Part shown: one piece after another, positions 1-6,124 of the stretch
Numbering within the stretch: the stretch's first letter is position 1
Layout of the letters: every line of letters begins with the position of its first letter
DNA from: an uncultured Bacteroidota bacterium
GTDB lineage: Bacteria > Bacteroidota > Bacteroidia > UKL13-3
Direction of reading: 5' to 3'
Length of the DNA stretch: 9,456 nucleotides
Assembly (NCBI GenBank): GCA_903898215.1
Contig: CAIUEQ010000105.1
Coordinates: 1-9,456 of the forward strand
Program-made: the position numbers and the translations under genes
Notes under the pieces: generated by a model
What the model saw: only the letters and a program-made list of their open reading frames with translations
What the model was told of the DNA's origin: nothing
Databases searched by the model: none

Positions 1-1
1 G

Positions 2-340
2 GAGCAAGTTCATGGCAGACCATTACATCCTCAAACCCAAGGCAAGATTGAGCGATATCATCGAACAATGAAAAATGTGGTGAAGCTTGATAATTATTAT
101 TGTCCTGAAGAATTGGTATGTGCTTTAGAAAAATTTGTAAAAATATACAACAACGAAAGGTACCATGAATCGTTACAAAACTTGACACCTGCTGATGTGT
201 ATTATGGTCGTGGCGATTTGATTTTAATGGAACGAAAAAAGATAAAATTTGATTCAATTAGAGAAAGAAAAATTGAATACCAAAAACACATTTTGAAAAA
301 TAAAATCAACAATAAAAAAAATAGTTTAGTTTTGAGTTAG
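2..340 (+). CDS. IS3-like transposase, C-terminal part of integrase (rve) domain, 5' partial
   Basis: The reading frame is open from position 2 to the stop at 338-340, so the gene enters from outside the window; the ATG at 68 is internal, not the start. The first visible residues (HGRPLHPQTQGKIERYHRT, from position 11) are the end of a DDE integrase core. The Glu of KIERYHR (codon 50-52) is the expected third catalytic residue. The following YNNERYHESLQNLTPADVYY stretch is the usual C-terminal motif of IS3-type OrfB proteins. The tail is very Lys/Arg-rich. The two catalytic Asp residues lie outside the window. The protein would cut and join the ends of its own IS. The family call is firm as a DDE/rve transposase and somewhat less firm as IS3 rather than a close relative. 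The visible part shows no frameshift. Confidence 0.9.
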   Translation, partial: EQVHGRPLHPQTQGKIERYHRTMKNVVKLDNYYCPEELVCALEKFVKIYNNERYHESLQNLTPADVYYGRGDLILMERKKIKFDSIRERKIEYQKHILKNKINNKKNSLVLS

Positions 341-349
341 AATTAAAAA

Positions 350-391
350 ACACTCCTTAAGGAAAAGTTCAAATTAGTTTGACGACATACA
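350..391. repeat. probable right terminal inverted repeat of the IS
   Basis: After the transposase stop comes an AT-rich stretch containing the palindrome CCTTAAGG (355-362), then TTTGACGACATACA ending at 391. Read from the outside inward it starts TGTATGTCGTC, matching the TG...CA rule for IS3-family termini. The matching left repeat is outside the window, so this is inferred from position and end rule only. If correct, the 3-4 bp target duplication would be ATT or ATTT starting at 392. Confidence 0.45.
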
Positions 392-427
392 ATTTATGTA
401 TTTTTAATAATCATCTACTTCAACAAT
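392..427 (+). other. remnant of a signal-peptide coding sequence beside the IS end
   Basis: In frame with the downstream DUF2490 gene, 392-427 reads IYVFLIIIYFNN and continues into LIAQ at 428. That is a hydrophobic core followed by a plausible signal-peptidase cleavage region. There is no ATG, GTG or TTG in this frame between the in-frame stop TGA at 380-382 and the TTG at 428. The start codon and the positively charged N-terminus are therefore missing, apparently displaced to the other side of the IS. Confidence 0.7.
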
Positions 428-1156
428 TTGATAGCACAGAACTCCACTTATATCAATGCCCCGCAATTTTGGAGTGAAGTGGATCTGTCGGGGAAGATCA
501 ATCAGAAATTAGTCTATCAATTCGATATTCAATACGCACGACAAGGTTCAGCATCAGAAATTAATTTGTTAAAATACAACTCACAACTTACCATTCGTCC
601 TTGGCTTCATTATTATCTAAAACCAACAATTCGTTTATCGGCATTTGCAGGAATATGGTATAACTATGGAATAAATGATATTGGACAACGTGAGTACCCC
701 GAATGGAGAGTTGCACAACAAGCAACGTTCTATTCACCATTTGAAAAATTCACACTTTCAAACAGGTTTAGATTAGAAGAACGATTTATCAAAGACAGGC
801 AAGGAGAGTTTGAAACCGTACTCCGTTCACGTTATCAATTGAAATGTGTGGCACCAATCACTAAGCATACTCCCGAAACAAAAGGAGCAAGTTATCTGGT
901 TGGATTTGATGAGTTCTTTGTAAATTTTGGGAGCAAAGTAACCGGATACAATTTGTTTGATCAGAATAGGGTTTTTATAGGTTACGGATATTACCTCACT
1001 AATAATTTAGTTATAGAAACAGGATACTTCAACCAATTTCAAATTGAATCAAACGGCAAAGCATTTGATGTGAATCATGTATGGCAATTAACTTTTTATA
1101 TTAATAATGTATTTAATAAAAAAGTAAAGAATACTACTCCTGATTCGGGCGATTAA
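428..1156 (+). CDS. DUF2490 family outer-membrane protein, 5' end removed by IS insertion (probable pseudogene)
   Basis: I recognise the DUF2490 family, predicted outer-membrane beta-barrels of Bacteroidota with no assigned function. The mature part looks complete. It opens QNSTYINAPQFWSEVDLSGK, has repeated amphipathic strands with aromatic girdles, the family-type RFRLEERF and LRSRYQLK segments near the middle, and a final strand VWQLTFYINNVF followed by a short hydrophilic tail. The nominal start is a TTG at 428 that lies inside the old signal peptide, so a protein made from it would lack an export signal. The in-frame sequence upstream (392-427) restores the hydrophobic core but not the start codon. 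The IS3-like element ends immediately before it. The body has no stop or frameshift, which suggests a recent insertion. Non-standard starts (ATT at 392, ATA or ATC further on) cannot be excluded. The gene converges with the next one, 27 bp away. Confidence 0.8.
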   Translation: MIAQNSTYINAPQFWSEVDLSGKINQKLVYQFDIQYARQGSASEINLLKYNSQLTIRPWLHYYLKPTIRLSAFAGIWYNYGINDIGQREYPEWRVAQQATFYSPFEKFTLSNRFRLEERFIKDRQGEFETVLRSRYQLKCVAPITKHTPETKGASYLVGFDEFFVNFGSKVTGYNLFDQNRVFIGYGYYLTNNLVIETGYFNQFQIESNGKAFDVNHVWQLTFYINNVFNKKVKNTTPDSGD

Positions 1157-1183
1157 AAAAGCAATAATTAAAACGTATTGAAC

Positions 1184-1876
1184 TTATTTAGTAATTGGAA
1201 GTTCTTCGGTTTTTGATAAAATTTCTTTGACTCTCTCTGCTAAATAAAGCATCTCAATGGAGATCTGTTTGTTCAATACAAAATATTTTTGCTTTTCATC
1301 AGGTGTTTTCTCGAACGACATTGGGCTTTTGTAAGGAAGATTGGAGTGAATGGTTTTTGCAGTTAAAACAGATCTTTCTCCGTTATCACAAATATTTACT
1401 ACAATCACCTTCGATGTATCAACAGCACCAAGATCAATTTTTGGAACTATAATATTTTTAGGATATTTTTTACTGATTGAGATGATATATCCTTTAGGTG
1501 CATCATTCACCAATTCAATATAAGAGAAACCTGATTCCTTAAGTATGTCAACAACTCCTTGATAGATATTTGAAATAGAATCACCAATTGAAAAAGATGA
1601 TCGGTTTATATTATAGTAATAAAATGCAGTTTGTGCCCATACTTGCAAGAGAAGTGTGCGTCTTGAATTGGTTTGGCAAGTGAAAAGAATATGGTGTTTT
1701 CTTGAAAGTTGTTTGGCAACATCTTCTAAAAGTGCTTTGCGTTCAGTTGATATTGAAGAAAACTCTTTTATTGAACTCTTGCAAAATTGGTCCAATTCAT
1801 CATTAAATCTTATTTGTTGTCCGTAGCTAAGTTGTATACTTAACATTACGATAATTAATAGAATTATTTTTTTCAT
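1184..1876 (-). CDS. exported low-molecular-weight phosphatase / arsenate-reductase-like protein
   Basis: The 230-residue product begins with a clear signal peptide (MKKIILLIIVMLSIQLSYGQ, cleavage near residue 19-20), so it should act in the periplasm. Residues 46-84 match the LMW protein-tyrosine-phosphatase/ArsC-like family found in Bacteroidota: ERKALLEDV, then a P-loop CQTNSRR (Cys67, Arg73; CX5R), then LLLQVWAQTA. The C-terminal half also fits, with CDNGE at 163-167 and LPYKSPMSFEKTP at 180-192, followed by an IEMLYLAERVKEIL helix. In family members I recall, the LPY segment reads LPYEDP, where the Asp is a candidate general acid; here it is Ser184, so catalysis may be altered. Most relatives I know of are cytoplasmic and lack a signal peptide. 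Substrate is unknown: phosphotyrosine, small phosphate esters or arsenate are all possible. It lies 84 bp downstream of pit on the same strand and has its own likely promoter. Confidence 0.72.
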   Translation of the reverse strand: MKKIILLIIVMLSIQLSYGQQIRFNDELDQFCKSSIKEFSSISTERKALLEDVAKQLSRKHHILFTCQTNSRRTLLLQVWAQTAFYYYNINRSSFSIGDSISNIYQGVVDILKESGFSYIELVNDAPKGYIISISKKYPKNIIVPKIDLGAVDTSKVIVVNICDNGERSVLTAKTIHSNLPYKSPMSFEKTPDEKQKYFVLNKQISIEMLYLAERVKEILSKTEELPITK

Positions 1877-1881
1877 GACGA

Positions 1882-1889
1882 CAAAACTA
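1882..1889 (-). promoter_or_regulatory. Bacteroidota-type -7 element upstream of the exported phosphatase-like gene
   Basis: On the minus strand this reads TAGTTTTG, a full match to the TAnnTTTG consensus, five bases before the ATG at 1876. No good TTG -33 element is visible 19-21 bp upstream. Transcription from here would start at or almost at the start codon, giving a leaderless or near-leaderless message. It suggests the gene can be expressed independently of pit. Confidence 0.4.
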
Positions 1890-1960
1890 AATATTTTTAA
1901 TAAAACTTAAGTTACTAAATTAAATTTTTTCGATAGCAATTAATAAATAATGCTGATAAT

Positions 1961-3430
1961 TTAGACTAGCCATCTGAAAAGTAAAAACAATCCACCAGAC
2001 ATGATAATACTTACCGGTAAAGTAAGTGCCCAGGCAATTGCAATACTTTTAATAGTTGCCGGTTGTAAGTTCTTAACACCTTTACTCGCCACCATGCTTC
2101 CGGCAATTCCAGAGGAAAGAACTTGAGTTGTACTAACAGGTAATCCAAGCCAAGTTGATAAGCTGATTGTTGTTGCTGCAACTAATTCGGATGAGGCACC
2201 TTGTGCATAGGTGAGATGTTGTTTTCCGATTTTTTCTCCAATAGTTTTTACAATACGTTTCCATCCGATCATCGTTCCTAATCCTAATGAAATAGAGATC
2301 ATCACAATAACCCAATTTGGAGCATAATCTGTAAGCGATTTGAGTGTGCTGATTTTTGTTTTGAATTGCGCTTTATCTTCATTACTCAAATTTAGATCTT
2401 GGCTTTCTGCAACTTTTTTAGAAGACTTATTAATAAGAATGATATTTTTTCTAATATCATATTTTTGTGCATCGGTGAGGTCAGTGAAATTTGACACACC
2501 AGTCACCTTCTTTTGAAGATCTGAAATCAATATTTTAGTGGTTACAAATTCGAAGCTGTCTGATTTGTTCAATTGTGCAACATTCACTTTGTTCATTAAA
2601 TACTGAGTTTCTATGATGTTTTCTTTGTAATTAGAAGCGTCTTTCGAATTGTCTAGCGCAAATCTAGCAGGAACAATTGCAATTAAAATAAGCATAATCA
2701 AACCAACTCCTTTTTGCCCATCATTTGAACCATGAGAGAAACTTACACCTGTACATGTAATCAGTAAAATAAATCTTATCCAAAATGGCGGAGGCATTGT
2801 TGTATCCGGTTCCTTAAAAATGGTTTTCTTTTTAACGAATTGTCTTAGCATATACATCACAAAGATTGCTAGACTAAAACCTAAGATAGGAGAAAGAACA
2901 AGTGAAGCACCAATTTCATATGCTTTAGACCAATTTACATACGTAACAGTATTATTTTCTGCAACAAATGAAAATGCTAGTCCTACACCAAGTATCGACC
3001 CAATAAGTGTATGTGAACTCGAACACGGAATGCCTAAATACCATGTTCCTAGATTCCAAACAATAGCAGTTAATAAGAGTGATAAAATAAGAGCAATGCT
3101 ATGATGGATATTTGTATCGGTTAAAATCTCTACAGGTAGTAAATTGCTTATCCCCATTGCAACTGCGATTCCACCTGCAAAAACACCAATCGCATTCCAT
3201 ATTCCAGACCAAACAACTGCAACCCATGGTTTCAAAGAGTTTGTGTATATAACAGTTGCTACTGCATTTGCTGTGTCATGAAATCCATTGATAAATTCGA
3301 AAATACAGGCAGCAAATAAACAGAAAATGAGAAGTGCGGTTAACGTGGTATCTAATCCAAACATGTAAAATAAGTTTCGGGCAAATCTAATCGCAGGAGA
3401 CACATCTGGTGTTAAAGAATTGTTAAACAA
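1961..3430 (-). CDS. pit: PiT-family inorganic phosphate transporter
   Basis: This is a low-affinity, cation-coupled inner-membrane phosphate carrier. Numbered from the TTG at 3430, it shows the PiT signatures: GFHDTANAVAT (residues 49-59), GIPCSSSHTLIGS (133-145), SHGSNDGQKG (232-241) and GLPVSTTQVLSSGIAGS (429-445). The two half-repeats and about ten to twelve hydrophobic segments are intact. A hydrophilic stretch at roughly 256-370 separates the two membrane halves. The 489 residues are close to the roughly 500 of E. coli PitA. The ATG at 3362-3364 (467 residues, starting MFGLDTTLTAL) is a likelier start: the extra 22 residues from the TTG are not hydrophobic and precede the first membrane helix. 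The phosphatase/ArsC-like gene follows 84 bp downstream. PiT carriers commonly also take up arsenate. Confidence 0.95.
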   Translation of the reverse strand: MFNNSLTPDVSPAIRFARNLFYMFGLDTTLTALLIFCLFAACIFEFINGFHDTANAVATVIYTNSLKPWVAVVWSGIWNAIGVFAGGIAVAMGISNLLPVEILTDTNIHHSIALILSLLLTAIVWNLGTWYLGIPCSSSHTLIGSILGVGLAFSFVAENNTVTYVNWSKAYEIGASLVLSPILGFSLAIFVMYMLRQFVKKKTIFKEPDTTMPPPFWIRFILLITCTGVSFSHGSNDGQKGVGLIMLILIAIVPARFALDNSKDASNYKENIIETQYLMNKVNVAQLNKSDSFEFVTTKILISDLQKKVTGVSNFTDLTDAQKYDIRKNIILINKSSKKVAESQDLNLSNEDKAQFKTKISTLKSLTDYAPNWVIVMISISLGLGTMIGWKRIVKTIGEKIGKQHLTYAQGASSELVAATTISLSTWLGLPVSTTQVLSSGIAGSMVASKGVKNLQPATIKSIAIAWALTLPVSIIMSGGLFLLFRWLV

Positions 3431-3436
3431 AAGTTA
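3428..3436 (-). promoter_or_regulatory. possible -7 element upstream of pit
   Basis: The minus strand reads TAACTTTTG, which is the TAnnTTTG pattern with one extra base, about 64 bp before the ATG at 3364. No clear -33 TTG is visible. It overlaps the alternative TTG start at 3430, and if used it would favour the ATG at 3364 as the real start. Confidence 0.22.
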
Positions 3437-3481
3437 GGTATTCATGCATTTTCACATTTACATGATTGGGTAAAGGCAATA

Positions 3482-4633
3482 TCACATTTCCATCGCAGCA
3501 TCGAGATAAGCGAAGATGTCTGCCGGAAGTTCATCTCCTGCTTTAGCCGCGCGTTTATGACCTAAACGAACTACGATTATTTTCATATCGGGGATCGCAA
3601 AAATATATTGCCCTCTGATTCCACGCATGTAAAAAATTGGATGGCTCTTATAATTCATCAGCCACCATTGATAACCGTATTTATCATTTTGTTTTCCTTC
3701 TCTGTCAACCAGATTCGCAGCAGTAATTGATTCTTTTACATAAGCTGAATCAACGATCTGATGGCCATTCCAGCTTCCGAAATTCAGATACAATTTAGCG
3801 ATGCGGGCATAATCTCTTGCATTGGTATAAAAACAACAGCTTACTTTTTCCATGCCTTTTTCATCGGTGCTCCAAAAAGCTTTATCCTCTGCACCAATTG
3901 GTTTCCATAATTTTTCGGCAGCATAATCAGCAACATTTTTACCTGTAATTTTTTTTAAGATCGTTCCCAACAATTGAGCATCGCCACCTTTATAATGCCA
4001 AATTTTTCCGGGCTCATACTTCATTTTCACGTTTGTTACTGTAGAGGTAACATCTGGTCCGTAATAAGCTTCAGCAGGCCATGCAAGCGGGCTCACATAT
4101 TCTTCTTTAAAATCAATTCCACTGCTCATAGTTAGCAAATGTTTGATGGTTATTTTTGATTTATCGCCCTGCTTAAATTCTTCCAAATAATTGCCTACAG
4201 GTTCATCTAAGTTTTTTATTAAACCATCTTTTAAAGCACAACCCACCAAAAGAGCATTGATAGATTTTGCCATTGAAAACGAATTGACTAAAGAATGGTC
4301 GTTGTATCCTTCCCAATATTCTTCGTGCAAAATGCTGTCGTTTTTTACCACCAAAAATGCAACAGTTTTGTATTGAGCAAATTTCCCTAACGATTCTTCT
4401 CTTATTTTCTGTTTGTTGAATTGAGAAGAAATTTTCCAAGGCTGTGGTTCATTATTTGCAATTTCTCGTTTTGAGAACAATTCCAATTCGTCAATATCCG
4501 GGCCTGTTTTCCCAACCATGATGGTCATGGCAAGAACTTTATTTACATATAAATTTCCTGTAAATACCAATAAGAGTTCTGCAATAAAAATGATTGCAAC
4601 AAGTCCGATTAAAATGCGTTTTATAATTTTCAT
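3482..4633 (-). CDS. membrane-anchored serine hydrolase, beta-lactamase (class C / EstB-like) fold
   Basis: The 383-residue product starts with an uncleaved-looking hydrophobic segment (residues 7-25, after MKIIKR), so it is probably anchored in the inner membrane facing the periplasm. The catalytic S-x-x-K is SMAK at 120-123. The usual downstream HLLTMSSGIDF block is at 165-175. The second-motif Tyr is Tyr214 in WHYKGGDAQLLG; the Asn of the class C Y-x-N triad is replaced by Gly, as in many esterase or 6-aminohexanoate-dimer-hydrolase relatives. A C-terminal RGIRGQYIFAIPD stretch takes the place of the KTG box. The fold fits esterases, amidases and D-Ala-D-Ala peptidases; a true antibiotic beta-lactamase is unlikely on these motifs. 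It is the last gene of a tight operon, 14 bp after the restored end of the barrel gene. Confidence 0.9.
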   Translation of the reverse strand: MKIIKRILIGLVAIIFIAELLLVFTGNLYVNKVLAMTIMVGKTGPDIDELELFSKREIANNEPQPWKISSQFNKQKIREESLGKFAQYKTVAFLVVKNDSILHEEYWEGYNDHSLVNSFSMAKSINALLVGCALKDGLIKNLDEPVGNYLEEFKQGDKSKITIKHLLTMSSGIDFKEEYVSPLAWPAEAYYGPDVTSTVTNVKMKYEPGKIWHYKGGDAQLLGTILKKITGKNVADYAAEKLWKPIGAEDKAFWSTDEKGMEKVSCCFYTNARDYARIAKLYLNFGSWNGHQIVDSAYVKESITAANLVDREGKQNDKYGYQWWLMNYKSHPIFYMRGIRGQYIFAIPDMKIIVVRLGHKRAAKAGDELPADIFAYLDAAMEM

Positions 4634-4647
4634 GTTTCGAAAAATAA

Positions 4648-5226
4648 TTATTTTGAATGAAATAATCTTACACTAAAAGTTAGATCAATATGAGGGATAA
4701 CAACAATATCACTTTTAGGGTTTTGAGTTTCACGAATGTAAGAAAGTGCTCCAAGTTTTATTCCGAATCAAAATATTGATTTTCCCATTTTCTCATTTAA
4801 ATATCCTAATGATGGATAAATGTGAAATCCGATTAGTCCATCTTCTGTATCAGGCGGTGTATTATTATCCCAAACTTGAAGTAATGTCACTCCCAATGCA
4901 AAATGTTTATCTGGTTTTCTTTTGCTTGTAAATAAATAACTTGTAGTAAAAGATGCTTTTGAATAACTATTAGCTAAATACATATACGGGAATAATGAAG
5001 CAATATAGAAGAATGTATTTCTTCCAAAGTAATCGGCTTCTAAATATAAATTTTTATACCTATATCCAATTCCTAATTTTCCTGCAAGCTGTATTGGAAT
5101 TGTACCAAAGTGAATATTTATAGAATGATGATGTGTCGAATATTTTGAAACACTGTCAATTACTTGTGCATGGACTTGCAAAGCAAAAGCTAAAAGAAGG
5201 ATAAAAAATTTGAATTTAATTTTCAA
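4648..5226 (-). pseudogene. small outer-membrane beta-barrel protein interrupted by an in-frame TGA
   Basis: I do not recognise a named family. A signal peptide is clear (MKIKFKFFILLLAFALQVHA, then Q). It is followed by alternating aromatic/polar strands such as INIHFGTIPIQLAGKLGIGY and LYLEADYFG, typical of small porin-like proteins of Bacteroidota. Translation stops at a TGA (4768-4770) after ...LNEKMGKSIF, giving 152 residues. Past that codon the same frame stays open for 39 sense codons to a TAA at 4648-4650. The extra piece reads FGIKLGALSYIRE... and ends IDLTFSVRLFHSK, which looks like the last two barrel strands. The intact product would be about 192 residues. A barrel lacking its final strands is unlikely to assemble. 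The start is a TTG (5224-5226), one base after the PPK2 stop; no other start fits the signal peptide, which suggests translational coupling. Confidence 0.72.
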
Positions 5227-5227
5227 C

Positions 5228-6112
5228 CTAATCTTCTTTTAACAATGAAACTTTTGCATCCTGTAATTTTTGAATTTCAGCTTTTGGTAATTCAGGATAT
5301 TTTAAATGAAGGGCATCAAGTTGTTCCACCAAAATATTTGCTATAGTAACTCTTGAGAACCATTTATTATCTGCCGGAATAACAAACCACGGAGCCTCCT
5401 CTGTTGACGTAGCTTTGATAGCTTCTTCATAGCATGTTTGGTATTCATCCCAATATTTCCTTTCGTTAATATCGGCAAATGAAAACTTCCAATTTTTTTC
5501 TGTTTGATCAATTCTGTCGAGTAATCGTTTTCGTTGTTCTTCTTTCGAAAGATGTAAAAAGAATTTCAGAATGATTGTTCCATTTTGTACCAGATTTTTT
5601 TCAAACCGATTAATTTGTTTAAAACGATGTTGCCAAAAATCATCGTCTAATTTTTTTACATCATCATATTTTGGCAATTTTTCATCTAAAATAAATTCAG
5701 GATGAACTCTGCATATCAATACATTTTCGTAATACGATCTATTAAAAATTCCAATTTTCCCTGATTCAGGCAATGCTTTATTAAAGCGCCAAAAAAAGTC
5801 ATGTTCATAATCTTCATCAGTAGGATGCTTAAAGCTTTTTACGCTACAACCCTGTGGATTCAACCCACTCATCACATGTTTAATTACTCCGTCTTTCCCT
5901 GCAGCATCCATTGCTTGTAAAATAATCAGCACCGAATATTGATTATTTGCAAAAAGTTTTTCCTGCAACTTGATCAATTTTTTGATATCGTCCAGCATCA
6001 CTTCTTTTGCATCATCTTCATTTTTGAAACCGTCAATAAATGAAGGAGAATGATCTTTAAGTTTGAATTTCGAGTCTTCTTTGATAATGAATTTGTCGTT
6101 TATATCGTTCAT
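5228..6112 (-). CDS. ppk2: PPK2-family polyphosphate:nucleotide phosphotransferase (class III-type)
   Basis: This cytoplasmic kinase transfers phosphate between polyphosphate and nucleotides; class III members can phosphorylate both AMP and ADP. The 294-residue product is full length for a single-domain PPK2. Visible motifs are the Walker A-like loop DAAGKDG (69-75), the conserved GLNPQGCSVKSFKHPT block (83-98), the Walker B-region IFNRSYYENVLICRVHPE (122-139) and the lid LHLSKEEQRKRLLDRID...EKNWKFS (186-211). The FNRSYYE form, rather than FDRSWY, is why I favour class III over class I. The N-terminus has the usual short basic extension. It sits 12 bp after the Gre-like gene and one base before the barrel gene, so co-transcription is very likely. 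Confidence 0.94.
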   Translation of the reverse strand: MNDINDKFIIKEDSKFKLKDHSPSFIDGFKNEDDAKEVMLDDIKKLIKLQEKLFANNQYSVLIILQAMDAAGKDGVIKHVMSGLNPQGCSVKSFKHPTDEDYEHDFFWRFNKALPESGKIGIFNRSYYENVLICRVHPEFILDEKLPKYDDVKKLDDDFWQHRFKQINRFEKNLVQNGTIILKFFLHLSKEEQRKRLLDRIDQTEKNWKFSFADINERKYWDEYQTCYEEAIKATSTEEAPWFVIPADNKWFSRVTIANILVEQLDALHLKYPELPKAEIQKLQDAKVSLLKED

Positions 6113-6124
6113 AAAAAGGATGTT

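Larger units (their letters stand above)
1..391 (+). mobile_element. 3' portion of an IS3-like insertion sequence
   Basis: This segment contains the transposase 3' end plus about 50 bp of non-coding DNA running up to the remnant of an interrupted gene. The element is cut by the window edge, so its left end, length and target duplication cannot be seen. The right boundary is set at 391 for two reasons: the sequence ...GACGACATACA ends in CA, as IS3-family ends do, and a readable signal-peptide sequence of the next gene starts directly after it. The boundary could be off by a few bases. Confidence 0.75.

Noticed and set aside
378..406. Outward promoter formed by the IS end and flanking DNA (TTTG at 378-381, TATTTTTA at 399-406)
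   Set aside because: The spacer is 17 bp instead of the usual 19-21 and the -7 element is imperfect; the downstream gene also lacks a start codon with its signal peptide.
1157..1183. Intrinsic terminator between the convergent DUF2490 and phosphatase-like genes
   Set aside because: The 27 bp are AT-rich but contain no stem-loop that I can find.
2133..2315. 60-codon minus-strand open frame inside pit
   Set aside because: It is an alternative frame of the same strand within the PiT gene, Cys/Arg-rich with no protein-like pattern.
2820..3104. 94-codon plus-strand open frame inside pit
   Set aside because: It lies wholly opposite a strong PiT transporter gene and shows no recognisable domain or start signal; it is a shadow of the real gene.
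3431..3481. Terminator or regulatory hairpin between the serine hydrolase and pit
   Set aside because: Only short chance palindromes such as ATGCAT are present, with no GC-rich stem followed by a T-run.
4191..4439. Open frames on both strands inside the serine hydrolase
   Set aside because: They overlap the catalytic region of a well-supported gene and resemble no protein family.
4768..4770. TGA recoded as an amino acid throughout this genome
   Set aside because: Neighbouring genes end at TGA normally (for example the serine hydrolase at 3482-3484) and Trp is coded by TGG, so a reassigned code is not supported; mutation or local read-through remains.
4746..4931. Plus-strand open frame opposite the barrel gene
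   Set aside because: It is opposite the signal-bearing barrel gene, has no start signals, and is explained as a shadow.
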